A DNA stretch of 64,000 nucleotides from contig JAEQBH010000896.1 of NCBI GenBank assembly GCA_016808115.1, positions 80,941 through 144,940 of the forward strand. The letters run 5' to 3'. Positions 48,061 through 60,269 of this stretch are shown in pieces. Source of the DNA: Tetrastigma voinierianum (taxonomy: Eukaryota > Streptophyta > Magnoliopsida > Vitales > Vitaceae). A program made the position numbers and the translations under genes. How positions within the stretch are numbered: the stretch's first letter is position 1; every line of letters starts with the position of its first letter. The notes under the pieces were generated by a model. It was not told where the DNA came from and did no database searches. It saw nothing but the letters and a program-made list of their open reading frames with translations.

Positions 48061-48235
48061 AGACGCCTATTGAAAGACTAAATGCTATATACCATTTTAT
48101 GCCACTATTAATAAAGACTAACTAGAATCCGTAATGGCACCAAAAACATGATAAGACCATATGCTGTGGTATATTCAAATTTCAAACACCATCATCAAAG
48201 GATTATTATCTAACCCCCAACTAGCGCCTAAAACT
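48061..48235 (-). mobile_element. Truncated leader and primer site of a second family A unit
   Basis: Matches 62770-62925: ATAAAGACTAACTAGAATCC, CATGATAAGACCATAT and CACCATCATCAAAGGATTA occur here or there with few changes. AACTAGCGCC near 48220 is a decayed reverse complement of the tRNA-Asp primer site. It lies left of an LTR whose right side abuts a polypurine tract, so two A units share this LTR. Confidence 0.75.
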
Positions 48236-48770
48236 TATCACCAAATATAACTTGTATACTCATAAGAAGAAGAATTTTATTCACTAAAATCAATTAAAGA
48301 TTTACTTTGGTCTTAAAAACTGCAAGTGCATAGGTCGTACAAGTAATAAAGCGGACCTATAAGTCCGGATATCGTTCCCACAGAGATTGAAAGAAATTAA
48401 ACTTCAATTACCCCAATTAATCAAGTTCTACACTATTTGAACGTCTATTTTAGATGAAAATTAGTGAACTCAATAAAAATTGTAATAACTAGAATCCTAC
48501 ATCTAATATAAAGGGAAAAAGTTAAATCCTAAATATAAACTGGACTGAACCAGATTATTGCTGGAAGTAAACACTAGGATTTCACTGCTGTGAAATTGTC
48601 AATTCCTGCATCCTAATCTCTTTCTATTTTCCCCTGAGTTGGAATTTGAATTTGTCAAGAGGTAAGATAGTATAGTTTGGATTCCTCCTCTAACCATACT
48701 TTTCATTGAGTAGAGGTTCATGTTCATTTCTGAAACATGATTATAATCAATTACTTGTAATTAGAATTTC

Positions 48771-50063
48771 TGATTCGTGCCACAGTAGGTGTATCAGAAT
48801 CAACAAAATTTATAACCTAAAATTCCTCCTACTACCATAGCAAAGCTACTGCAGTATAGTGGCTCTAGGGTCGAACTCGGGGATGAGTTTTCTTCAGACA
48901 AATGACTCATGCTTGATTGAAACTAGTGAATTTCAGCTTGATTCGGGTGTCGTTAAAAACAGGGAGCTAAGGCCGTGCTGATAATAAAATAAGGAAAAAA
49001 TGTAAAATATAACCCCTCATGTTAGCCATCGGATGCGAAGTTCTAATAGTGTCACCGAGAGGTCCTCTGGGTCATTTCCACGCCGGTGAGGATGACCTAT
49101 AGTCATCTCCCGAACTGCATCTTCATTTAGCTATAAAACCTAACCCAAAAATAATTATCTCAAATGGCATTCACTAGCCATTTATGTTCCTTGGGCCACT
49201 AAACGAGTCTCTCGACTCACATTATAATGGGTGCAATAAATGATAACTAATGAACATCACGAGATCTAGTAATAAGCATCAAGTGAGCACTAAAGATTAC
49301 CAAGTAATCGTTCATTCAACATGAATCGAAGGGATCTACACCAATTAAAGGAGAACATGATTTCAGAGGACTACCAGCGTGAAAATGGGGGGACCTCCAC
49401 AGCCCCAGATCCTCGCGCCAAAGAAATTCTCTCTCGTTTCAAGGAGGAACTGGTTTTAGCCGCCATCCTCCGAGTTGTCATCTCGGGAGGGTGTTCGCCA
49501 CCCGTAAAGTGCCAAGAAAATGAAGGAAAAGGAAGCAGAGAAGAGTCAAGGGAAGAGCCAAAGTCGCCTCCCGCCACTTTATCGAGGATTTGCCAAGTTG
49601 ATTTTACAGGAGCTCGACCGAGCGAGATAAGGTTTCAGAGCAAGGAAAGTTAAAAACAAAATCAGAAGGTATTAGAAGGGATAAAATGGGAAGAAACCAA
49701 AATATAACAAAAACACCAAAGCCAAAGCAGTGAACAATGTCGAGGGGTGAATAGTGGTCGAGGTGAATAAAGGGTCGGGCAGAGCAATTTCAAACATGCG
49801 AAATTTTTGTCAGGTTCCATTTTGTTGCATTTTGCTCTTCTTCCTTCCGGGTCTGATCCGCACGCCGAGTTCGACCACCCTTCGCGGCTTGATCGACTCC
49901 AATACCTCAAGATAAATAGTTTGCAAAACTAAAATTAGCCATAAAATGCGATCAAGAGAATAAGAGTGACCTTAATGTGCACCTGTTAATTAGAATGATT
50001 AGTACACAAAAGTAGTCAAACCTATAATAATTAGGGGTTCAGGCCAGCACTTTGGGCACACCA
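48771..50063 (-). repeat. 3' LTR of element E
   Basis: Begins TGATTCGTGCCACAGTAGG; ends GGGCACACCA (decayed from GGGCACTAATCA). The TATA region seen in the other LTR reads GAGCGAGATAAGG here (near 49.62 kb). Confidence 0.8.
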
Positions 50064-50473
50064 TGGGCCACCCAACCTACACATTGCTAGTCCCTTAGCA
50101 ATGAAAGAAAGAAACAAAGAGAGATCATGCAAAATGATAACAAAATAATGTTCATAAAAATGGTATTTCAAAAAGGTTGTGAAGTAGTAATGCCTAACCC
50201 TAAGTAAGAATCATCAAAGCCTTACCCAATAACTATCTCGAGAGAATAAATGTCATACAAAATTGAGTATCGTACTCACATCAACTGAGATCACTGAACC
50301 TATGTTTATTACTGTCACAATAAACATTTAATCAGACTCTATACCCAATGATCCCGCACTTTGATACTTACACGAAAGAAGAGACGATCCAAATTCATTC
50401 ATACCTTGGTGTTGTAGTAAATATCAGAATCACTCCACCCAGTTCCCGTAACTGGATCCGATGACCCCAACAA

Positions 50474-50487
50474 ATTAAGGCTTAGGG
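50474..50487 (-). other. Conserved 3'-UTR motif (E copy)
   Basis: ATTAAGGCTTAGGG, reverse complement of CCCTAAGCCTTAAT, about 410 bp internal to the 3' LTR. Confidence 0.6.
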
Positions 50488-50710
50488 CACCAAGTCAAGT
50501 ATGATCTTTCGAATTAATTAACTCTTCGTGTTTCACCCCAGACCCGAATGATTTTGAGACTCCAGCACCTACAACTCAGCTAAACTTTTACCCAACATCC
50601 ACCGCAGCTTACACTGCTTCCGCGGGTCTCTGAACGCCTGGCTGGCACCAGCTTTGAAGGCTCTCGCCATAAACCCTGACCGTGCTCTGCTTCAAGGCAA
50701 AGCGCTTCAA

Positions 50711-50766
50711 TTTTCTTCTTTTTTCTTTTTCTTTCTTTTCTTTTTTCTTTTATTTTCTTTCTTTCG
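50711..50766 (-). repeat. Polypurine tract of element E
   Basis: Pyrimidine run on plus (purines on the sense strand), about 650-700 bp from the 3' LTR, as in D and F. Confidence 0.7.
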
Positions 50767-51943
50767 GGAAGACACATCGTCTCATTCAGGGGGGTCCTTA
50801 ACCTATTACAGTGGTTAACAAAACTAGGGTAGGCTTTACAATGCTTGGTGAGGTAGGCAATTTTTCGGGGCCTATTGTCAAACCGATGTGCACTATAGCA
50901 GGGTTAGCCAGTGGAAGAAAAAGGTCAAAAGCAAAGCAAGGATTCAACTAATCATCCACTAACTAAGCATGGCACCCAACATCAACAGGATTTAGACAAA
51001 GTTTTACCCCTTTCCAACTACAGGTTAGGCAAAAAAAAAAAAAAAAGGTGCAATTTGAATTGAAAAAGTAAGATGTATAGTATAACAGCTTCACAAAAAG
51101 GAAAACCAACAAGCCATCGAATATCACAAAATGGGCTTGCTCGAATATCACCTTATTCACTCCGTTTGGGCTTCAAATAAACAAGTTAGGAGAGGAAAAG
51201 AGAGGAAAAAAGTGACCAGTTGGAGAATTTTGAAACTTTCACCTTCATAATAATTTCAAAAATGTTCTTTCTGGCTATATTTGAATCTCCTAAACTCTGC
51301 TTTCCAACTGCATTCAAAATTCCTAAACGGAGTTCTGATGAAAGTTATGCTCAAAACAAATCGGGAGGCAAAACAGGGAGAGGGAGTTTAAAATTCGCTA
51401 CATTAGCTTAAAAATTCACTCAGAGTAAAATTCCTCTCTTTTTCTTCAAGTTGACCTTCATTCCTCGTCAAAATTTTCACTAAATCGCAAAAATTAATAC
51501 AAGAAATATTAACAAAAATTGTAAAAAGTGAAAACAAGCTGTAACAAAGATTAACTTAAAAATTAGAGAAAATCTAAAAAGAAAAATTAAAGAAATTAAA
51601 ATAAACTAAAATAAAACAAATAAATAAGAAAATCAACAAAAATGAGTGAACTTTGTTCACTCAAACCGCTTGCTCAAGTCTCTGCTTTCACCGACTCGAA
51701 AAATAAACACAAAAAAAAAAAATTACAAAAAATTGAAAATTAATCTAATAACAAATATTAACTAAATATTAGAGAAAATCTAAGAAGAAAAATTAAGGAA
51801 ATCAAAATAAAATAAAATAAAATGAAAACAAAAGCTGAGATCAGAGCTCCCCAAACCAGCTTTTGGGTTTTTGAGGTCAGGTTGAACTCGGTGAGCTTGT
51901 GGGATTGCTGAGGTCCAGGAGCTCCATGTCCTGAATCCAAAGA

Positions 51944-52040
51944 CTAACCATCCGCTATGCCATGCAACATCACCCGCCAAAGTCTCGATGTAGCTGCAAA
52001 GGTTCTAACAATGGCCACCACTTTAATGTTGTGCAAGACA
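51944..52040 (-). pseudogene. Small conserved frame in element E (damaged)
   Basis: Reads HNIKVVAIVRTFAATSRLW and ends at a stop after HGIADG. In an alternative frame the end reads AWHSGW, the same as B's AWHNGW. Homologous to 15380-15545 in F. Confidence 0.5.
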
Positions 52041-52299
52041 GCAAGTGTATTTCGGTGGCCTGCGGATGTGTGCTCAGGGGTGTGGATTGAAGCCGCAAGT
52101 GTGGACATTATGCAAACTGAGTCAGTAGGGGGCAGGGGTAAATTGTTCTCTTGGTGTTCTTCCACTACTTCCTCATTCAGCAACAGGGGGATTGCTTCCT
52201 TCTTCTCCCATGGGTAGACAACAGCACCAATGTCTGAAGATTCTAATAATAGCTGTTGTTGACACCGTCCTCTACCATGGTCTCACTTAGGCACTCTTC

Positions 52300-52705
52300 T
52301 GACTCCCTTCTCGATGAACATGTCATCGCAAGCCTTGGAATGCAGTACCGCAGTTGTCAAATTTACGCCCATTTCACTTTTAGTCCATCAATTTTTCGTT
52401 TAGAGAGTTCTCCACAAAGATGAATTTTACCTAATCAGCATTGAATTTCTTTCGTTTTCCCTCAACGTCACCCACCGCAGGTTCGTGACAAGCCATCGAT
52501 CAATAAAATTAACTATGGTGGCTGTGGTGGCTAAGGAGTCACACAAGATGGAGAATGAGGGTGCATAGTCGGGGAACACTCGCAGAAAGGTGCACTCATC
52601 CATGGAGGGTTTCATAGTCCTCATGGACCTGGGATGTTTCAGTGGTTTCCCTTCCATGTGGTATTGACTATACCGCTTCTCTCCCCCAGTGTTCCATTTG
52701 ATCAC
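52300..52705 (-). pseudogene. gag-like trace in element E
   Basis: The minus frame at 52705-52427 contains MEGKPLKHPRSMRTMKPSMD, which matches at DNA level the GTCCATGAGG...CCATGGATGAG stretch present in B and F. A NEKLMD-like linker piece lies near 52.38 kb. Heavily broken. Confidence 0.4.
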
Positions 52706-52984
52706 ACCAAGTTCAAATCTGTGTTCTCATGGGATCGTAGTTTCAATCGCCTCGCTCCGGATTCTTTACCCACCGAAACTTGTTCCCCGCAAAGAAGAAT
52801 GTGGTAGACACCAAACAAGGGGAAAAAAGGAAAACACCTACCAAAAAACAAAGGTAATGTTAACTAAAAAACTAACAGAGAAAATTGGCAACCGTGAAAC
52901 CGGTAAACGTAGTGGTTAAAAGAAAATTCACCACAAGATTGACGAGGGATCACAAGGTTCCACCGTCATTAAATCCACTTAGCA

Positions 52985-53004
52985 CCATCCCAACGGCGCC
53001 CATT
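52985..53004 (-). other. tRNA-Asp-type primer-binding site of element E
   Basis: CCAACGGCGCCCATTT on plus reads AAATGGGCGCCGTTGG on the sense strand, next to the 5' LTR. Confidence 0.75.
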
Positions 53005-54331
53005 TAATTCGTGCCATAGTGTAGGTGCATCTAATCAACAAAACTTATAACCCAAAATTCCTCCTACCGTCGAGCAAAGCTACTCGAAGTATACTGGCTT
53101 AGTGGTCGAACTCAAGGATGGGTTTTCTTCTTCGTACAAATGACTCACGTTGATTGAAACTCGGTGAATTTCAGCTCGATTTGGGGTGCTGTTAAAAATG
53201 TGGAGCTGGATGGTTGCAAAATAAAATAAAATAAGGAAAAAATGTAAATATAACCCTTAAAGTGTCGCCACTGGATGCGAGTTCTACAGTCACCGAGGTC
53301 CCTGGGTCATTTCCTCAAGGCTGGGGAGGATGACCTATTCATCTCCCAACCTAGTTTCATTTAGCTATAAACCTAACCCAAAATAATTATCCTTGAAAAT
53401 GGCATTCACTAGCCATTTATGTTCTCGCTTCGCCTAAAACGACCTCCGACTCCACATTACAATAGGTACAAATGATAACCAATGAACATCACGAGTTCTA
53501 GTAATAAGCATCAAGTGAGCACCTTTCAAAAGATTACTCAAGTAATCGACCATTCAACATGAATCGAAGGATCTACACCGCTTAAAAGGAGAACACGCAC
53601 TAAGTGACTACTCAAGCGTGAAAACAGGACCCCAAAGAGTCTCCGCATTCGCGCCCCAACACTCTTCCGCTTCAAGGAGTGAACTTGTTTTAGTCATTTC
53701 ATCCTCCGAGTCACATCCTCTCTTGAGGGTGCTCCGCTGCCCGTGAAGTGCCAAGAAAATGAAGGAAAAGGAAGGTAGAAGAGCGTGTTTTGAGAGTCAA
53801 AGCTTTTCTCTCGTCACTATTGATCATTGTCATTGATTTTACAGAGCTCGACCGAGCTTATATAAGGCTCGTAGAGCGAAGTTACAAAACCAAAATCGAA
53901 GGTATTAGGGAAGGGATAAATGGGTGAGAAACCAAAAAATATAACAAAAACACCAAAGCGTCAAAAGAAGGTGAACAATGCCGGAGGTGAATAAAGGGTC
54001 GAGGTGAACAAAGGGCGTGCATGGAGCAATTTCTCAAACGTATAAATTTCTTTTTTGCTATGCTCCATTTTGTTGCATTTTCATTCTTCTTCCTTCCCCT
54101 GTCTCTGATCTACAATGTTGAGTTTGACTCAATTCTTCATGCTTGACTCGACTAACAATTTCTGCAGATAAATAGCTTGCAAAACTATACCAGCCACAAA
54201 ATGCGCACCAATAATAAGAGGGACCTTAATGTGCAAATCTAAGACAAATATAGCTAGAATGATTAGTACACAAAAAGCACCTCAAAACCTATAATAAATA
54301 GCATTCAAAATAGTACTTTTCGCACTAATCA
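53005..54331 (-). repeat. 5' LTR of element E
   Basis: Begins TAATTCGTGCCATAGTG and ends GCACTAATCA on plus. TATA core CTTATATA at 53857-53864 is intact, unlike in its sister LTR. Confidence 0.85.
53857..53864 (-). promoter_or_regulatory. TATA box in the E 5' LTR
   Basis: CTTATATA on plus, TATATAAG on the sense strand, in the same context as in B. Confidence 0.6.
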
Positions 54332-55369
54332 CTTCTCTGTAAGATATGAGCATTTTCTTTCCAATACTTCACACCCATTTCTTATGACTGCAGATTTCTC
54401 GCTTCCCAAGATAGGGTAATTGCTGACTTCTACAAAATGAATGATGTTTCATCCTTAAGATCTGAAAGAGTTTTCCCTTTCCTTGATTATATCTCATGCT
54501 AACACAGAATCAAGATCATTCTGCCAGAACAAGGAGAGATCTCTAATTGATTAAATTGATATATCACTCAACCCATTCTCAAACCATGAGCAAAGTGAGG
54601 ATTTCTCTAAGTAACCTTTCAGAGCTCATTAGTTCTTCAATATTAGACTAACATACCCCCAAGTAACTAATCTAAGCTCTCAGGAATCTCCATCTCCTCG
54701 TGTCACCGAGGTCCTCCCTGAAATCAAAGCGTAAAATACCCTTTCTACGGGTATAAGCTACTAAAATTGGGAACAATTAATTTCAAGAACAACACCATTC
54801 AAATAAATTCAAGATTCAACTCAAGAAATTTTCTTCTCATTTTACAGAAAATACCATAACTAACATCATACATTGAAATACTGATTAGGAAATTCCTCCT
54901 CAGAATCGCAGAATCAACTCAAGAAATGAGTTCCAATGCTTTGTCCGGAGCTCAATGCGAATTCAAACAGATCAGAATGAATTTCTAATGTTAAATTTCA
55001 ACTTCAAAACTTCGAACAATTTGTCAAGCTGTGATCCAAGAACGAATCAAAATCTCATATGCTAACGCTTAATCTACGTAAGAAAAGAAAATAAGAAAAA
55101 AGAAAATAGTGTTAAAAAAGAAAATACAATACAAAAGAGTCCTCACCCTAGGTACTGTCTCGTCGTTGTCGACCGATCGCTCTGGTTTCCAATGGCATCG
55201 CTTCTAATATGTGAGTCCCAAAAGCTCAGCCCCAAAATTAAGGCTATGTGTGAATCTCCCCGATCATTTCGCCTGCACTGCCTCTCTCCGTCACGAACAC
55301 GAAGAAGTCATGGTCGCCATAGAAGCCTTGTGGTCTTTATCAGAGGTCCGTAAGCTGCGGTGTATGCGC

Positions 55370-56330
55370 TTGTCCTGTCGCGACTTGAAGATCTTCAGGC
55401 TCATTCTCGCTTCGAGTTGGCATAACATATTTTGTTAAGTACATTCTTCTTCCTTTAAGAATGATGAACCTGGCCGACTGCAGTTTCCTTTCTTGGTCAG
55501 CGATAATATTCCTCGTGCATTCCTCAAACAGTTATGTCGCAACATCAATAATCATGTCGCAACACATTTTCAGTGCAGCTTCTACAAGTTGGTGTCACGA
55601 CCCAAGTTTCCATGTTGCGACAACATTTCTGTTCTGTCTTGTTGTAACAATGTTTCTCATGTTGTCATCATCTCTATCGCGACCTGTGGTCTGGCCGTGA
55701 CATAGCTTTGTTAATTTCGAGTTTAATTCCTTTGCTGCAAACTTTATTCGATGTTGTGACCTACTCTCTAGGTGTTGTAAATGTTTTATTTCGTGATTCC
55801 AATATTATGTCGCGACGTAATCCTCTCGCATTCAGCCTCCATCCTCAGGTCGCGACCCGATTCGTTATGTCATGACACTTCTTTCAGACAGGTCGAAGTC
55901 TTTTCACATGACATAGAAAGTCTATCGCTGACTGCTTTCTTTCGCCATCTCATATCTGTGTCGCGACATGAAAATCCATTTCGCGACAGAAGTTTGTCTC
56001 CTTAGCATCTAAGTATGTCACAACATGAATTTCTTTTATCACAACCAAGGCAGTTCAACAAGTAAGCATCCTGGGCCGCCGCGACCCGCATTTTCTCTGG
56101 TCTCCGACGTAAACTTCTTCCTTCGTTGTTTAAACTTAGTTATCATCATTTCGACTCAAAGCTTCGTGATCGCCTTTCCCATCTCTATCCAATATTCGTC
56201 GCAAAGAAGTCAGATCGCACAGAGAAGTTTCGTCGCGACGTAATCCCTAATTACTTCCTTCGTGTCGTGACATGTCAGTCGGCAACATACCTTTCCGCCA
56301 ATAATTAGCCCTCAGGTCGCGACCTAGACT
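55370..56330. repeat. GTCGCGAC palindrome array in the A2 LTR
   Basis: Exact GTCGCGAC at about 55377, 55808, 55850, 55960, 56234 and 56314. Variants GTCGCAAC, GTCACGAC, GTTGCGAC, GTCGTGAC and doubly changed forms (GTTGTGAC, GTCATGAC, GTCACAAC) lie between. Same character as 1430-2690. Confidence 0.85.
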
Positions 56331-56508
56331 CCGGCCGCAGAATTGATGCTTTTTCTCTTTCTTAACGGAATTTTCTTCTCATTTTGAATTAAAGCCTGCA
56401 AAACACAAGTATGGTAAGTATTCCATAATTTGGCATTAAAATAGCTCTGAAAATATTAAAAACAAGCTAGAAAAATGGACTAAAAATATATGAGTTTAAG
56501 ACTCATCA

Positions 56509-56521
56509 AATTCCCCCAAAC
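56509..56521 (-). other. Polypurine tract of A2
   Basis: AATTCCCCCAAACTT, reverse complement of A1's AAGTTTGGGGGAATT, directly beside the LTR. Confidence 0.75.
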
Positions 56522-58796
56522 TTAAAGTTTTGCTTGTCCCCAAGCAAAGAAAAGAAGATTTTGTTTGTCCTTAAATAATTTAGCTTTATTTTTAAGGACA
56601 TTTTTCTATTTTGCACTGAAAATCTGCAACTTGAATTGAAACAAGTCAGTTGCAGCACCATTTCAAATTTAGTTTGGAATTCAGACTTAGGAAAATTTCT
56701 CAAATATTGTCACAAACAAACTAATGAATTCTGAAATGTAAAAATTTAGTCAATCAATCCTGATCTCTGTGTGTGTGATGGTCTTCTGCCTTTTCTCCTT
56801 GACAGATTAATCCAATCTTCCTGACTCTACACAAGGACTATACTTTTTAATCAAAGTCTCATATACGCTTCTTTCATATTAATCTCCACTAATGTAGGCA
56901 AGTAATTCAGATTGGGTCTTTTAGGTCTTTTAGGCTTGTAGAGTTTGGCTTCGGTAATTGGGTAGATAAGTGGAGAATTTAGGCTAAAAATTTACCCAGA
57001 TTCCACTCTTCAAGTGTATATACTTGCCTCTATCCTACATCCTTTTCTTTTCTACTAATTTCTAAAAAATATATTCCCCTAAACTTGTCCTTGATGTATC
57101 TTACTGCATATTCTCAGCTTGGCATCTTTTAGAGAGAAGTCTCATTTTTGCTTTTCTTTTACTTGTCAAATATTTTTAGGATTAGTGCAATGTCTTGTCT
57201 TCTTAGGCTTTCTACCACTCTTAGAAAACTTTGGGCCAGCAGCTCCCATACCAGTTGGCATTAGGGTACTAGGTGTTGAAACACCCCTAATAACTTAACT
57301 GTTCAAGAGAAGAAGGCCACAAGACAAAACTTAATCCCATTTGACAATGTACAATTTTTGACTTCATTTCTGCATTCTTTTCCATTTCTTCATTTGTTCT
57401 TTTCTTTTTCCATCCTTCATTCTTGTTTTCTTTTTAAATCAAAATAACATTCCCCCAAACTGTCCTTTCTCAGATTTTTAAAGTTCCCGCCCAAACTGGG
57501 CAAACAAGGGCTCCTTTACTGTAGGATTAGAAGAAATGATGGTTTTAGCTTTCATTTTGGCCGTTTAAACAAGAAACTAGACAATTCTGCTCAAATCGAA
57601 ATTCAAAGTATATGCTTATGCATTATTGCAGGTGGAGGCTTGAAAGGCTCAAACTTCCAAGGATGGCCTATATCACTTCCTCATGGTATTGCCTAGGATT
57701 TGTCTTCACTTAATAATCTAACAAGTTCTGTGGACTCGAACTGCTTTGACGGATCGAACCTGGCGATGTCCCTTTTAATCCTTCAATTTGTTAAGGAACT
57801 GTCAATTCATGTGCATTGTTTTTCGTGACTTCACCGACCTTATTGTTTATACAACAAGCTTTCAAAAGTCTTATTTAGCCGCCTATTTAATACATTTTCT
57901 TAAATATGAACCCTAAACTTCATTCTATCTTTTACACATGCAACTCCTGCTCCAATTCATCAGCTTTCCTTCCACACCCCAATTTAAAAGTTTGGTTCCA
58001 GGTTCGTTTGTTGTGTTGTTCTAACTGGCAAAAGAGTTCATCCGATCATGCATTCAACTCAAAACATCACAACACACCAACAATTGTAATCTATTCATTT
58101 CAACCAAACATGCTGCAACAAATAGACAATATTATCTAGGCAGTTGATTTCTTCTTTATTCAACCAAACATATGACAACATGAAGCAAAAAAACTAGTAA
58201 AAAACACACCAATCAAACACAAACACAAACACAAGATTTTTGCTAAAAAAATTTATTTTATTCGTAGGAACGGGCCTCAATACAAAGAGGCTGTGAGTCG
58301 AAAGGTAGTGTATCAAGCTCATTTCTTATTCATTACACCCTTTCTCTTTGTCTCGATTCCATCCTCTTAGATATTCTTCCACCTCCTCTACTAGGTAAGT
58401 TCTTCTCTTTCCTGATGTTCTAGGATTTTTTTTTTCTTTTTGTGTTTCTATACAAGGTGTGGAAATGCCTGCTCCACCGACTGGGCTCGCATAGCGAAAG
58501 TGGGCTCGTGACTCCCCGTGGGGGATTCATAGAGCAGTGCTCACACCGAGATCTCCGATTTGTGGCGTATAGTATCTTCTTTGTTGACATCAAGCATGGC
58601 CCGCCTAGGATCTTAGCATCAGCTTCCCTCTCAGAAGTTCTCTACCTCATAGCTTCTGTGAGATTCCGTGAGTGTCCCTGTATTTCTAACATCATAGCTC
58701 ATCACGTGGAAAACTCCTGCTTATAAAGGTTTCTGCATCATTCTGCGCTTGTTATTTCCGAATCCATGCTTACTTTCAATGCATTGTCCCTATCTC

Positions 58797-59978
58797 TCAA
58801 TATTTCTCTCCACTCTTGGTCCCTTTTTCTATTTCTGATCTCCACTCTTCATCCCTTTTTCTTAATCCATCCTCTAAATTATGGTCTCTTCTTTTAAGCT
58901 CTGCATCAAAATACTCCTCCCTTAGCTGAAGTTGTGTCCTTAATTGATCATCTCTTGCCTTCATCTCTTGCCGCATGGACATTAGCAAGGGGCATTCCCA
59001 TCGCTTCTTCATCACGTAACTAAACTGAACATTCAAAGAGCCCATTATGTTTATTCTACTCAAGAGTGTATTCTGATTAGATTCTCGATTTCTCCGAACT
59101 TCGGTTGCATTGAGCTTGGCTCTCCTAACGTTTCTATCTCAATACACCCTTCACCCTTTTTCTGTTTCCTATTTCTTTTCTCCGCTCTTCCTCTATTCTT
59201 CGGGCCCGTAATACCTCGTTAAAATCAAAGGAGACTCTGGGATAAGTTTCCCCACTCCCCATTCCTTAACTCCACCTTTACGTGCAGGTCAAGCCATTGC
59301 TGTAGGGTGTGGAATCATTCCTCTCATTTACATTTCCTCAAAGTAGCTCAAAATGGAATTTTCAATCATTTTTCCCACATCTATTTTGTAACCTTTTAGC
59401 AATGCATAAAGGAAAATTGCTTCTTCTCGTCCAACTGTGCTTAGATGCTTAGATGGCCTCAAGACAGAACTGATAAAATAAAACCATACCTTAGCTTCCT
59501 CTATTAGGTCTCCTCTGGCAATGGATCTAAAAGGATTTATCTTTGTTCCTTTCCACTCTTCTTTTCCAGCTGTGAGAAGGTCAACTATCTTCCGGTGCTC
59601 AGTTTCCTTTAGTTGTTTCCTGAACTTTGATCCATCTTTTTGCACACATAGATTGAACAATTTGTTGATCTCTTCTTTGCCGAAATCTATCCACTGTCCT
59701 CTGACATACACTCTTTTTCCTTCTCTTTCTACCATATTTGCAAAGAATTCCCTTACCAAAGAGTGGGTACATCCAGTTCTTTTGTGTTTTACAAGACTCC
59801 GCCATCCTCCCTTCTCCACCATTTTAGAAAAATGGGAGATAATGTTCTTGAATCCTCTTTCAGCTATAAAGCCCCTGTTTTTCAAACTTCCTTCCATTAA
59901 AGTTGTTGCCTTTTCTGAAATTAAGTTTCTTGCTCTGGCTTCATCCGCTCCCCTTTTTCTTTTCCTTGGTTCATTCAC
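58797..59978 (-). CDS. Athila third ORF (putative plant transposon protein)
   Basis: The first frame, 216 aa (59978-59328), is the longest plausible ORF in the window. It starts MNEPRKRKRG, a basic nuclear-signal-like N-terminus. It contains REFFANMVEREGKRVYVRGQ, EEINKLFNL, EEAKVWFYFISSVLRPSKH and REEAIFLYALLKGYKIDVGK. This order is typical of the domain annotated as 'putative plant transposon protein' (PF20167, from memory) carried by Athila-type elements 3' of pol. A second frame (59063-58797, 88 aa) is a charged coiled coil (LKRRDHNLEDGLRKRDEEW) and likely its C-terminus, separated by stops. The role is unknown; envelope-like or nucleic-acid roles have been suggested for such ORFs. The open plus-strand frame at 59521-59985 is its shadow. 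Confidence 0.75.
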
Positions 59979-60269
59979 TGTCTGATGATTCTATTCATTG
60001 TCATCATCCCTTTCCTCAACTTGCTTTGTTGTTACTTAAAAACTTGCTCTCTTTGATCCTCCAGCTCTTTGTACTCTTCCATGACTTTGTGGAGGTTTAG
60101 AATCGTGGCGGTGTGACGAAACATTGTAATGTTGTCGAACTCTGGTGGTTTTAGGGAGTGGGATGAGAGAGACCTCGAGCAGAAGTCGAGACGGTGAGAG
60201 TTTATGAGAAAGGTGGCCATTCAAGCTCTCTCAAAAAAAATTTATTTATAAGCCAATCGATTCATTTCA

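Larger units (their letters stand above)
48771..54331 (-). mobile_element. Element E: non-autonomous Athila/Tat-related retrotransposon
   Basis: LTRs of 1293 and 1327 bp flank 2.94 kb. On plus it begins TGATTCGTGCC and ends GCACTAATCA. It interrupts the A LTR within TTAGAATTTC, which continues uninterrupted as TTAGAATTTCTCCTCAG in the sister copy near 63.46 kb. The five-base flanks (ATTTC, CTTCT) do not match exactly. Internally it has a gag-like trace, the small frame, a polypurine tract and the 3'-UTR motif, but no polymerase. Confidence 0.85.
48236..56508 (-). repeat. Shared family A LTR, split by element E
   Basis: About 2.7 kb of LTR when E (48771-54331) is removed. The right end ACTCATCA (TGATGAGT on the sense strand) is followed by a reverse-complement polypurine tract. 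The left end, near 48236, follows a primer site. The part 55.37-56.33 kb holds the GTCGCGAC palindromes. Confidence 0.8.

Noticed and set aside
48771..54331. Exact 5-bp target duplication for element E
   Set aside because: ATTTC and CTTCT are not identical, though the interrupted LTR sequence supports insertion.
59521..59985. 154-aa plus-strand frame
   Set aside because: Exactly antisense to the recognisable third ORF of A2; composition is that of a shadow frame.
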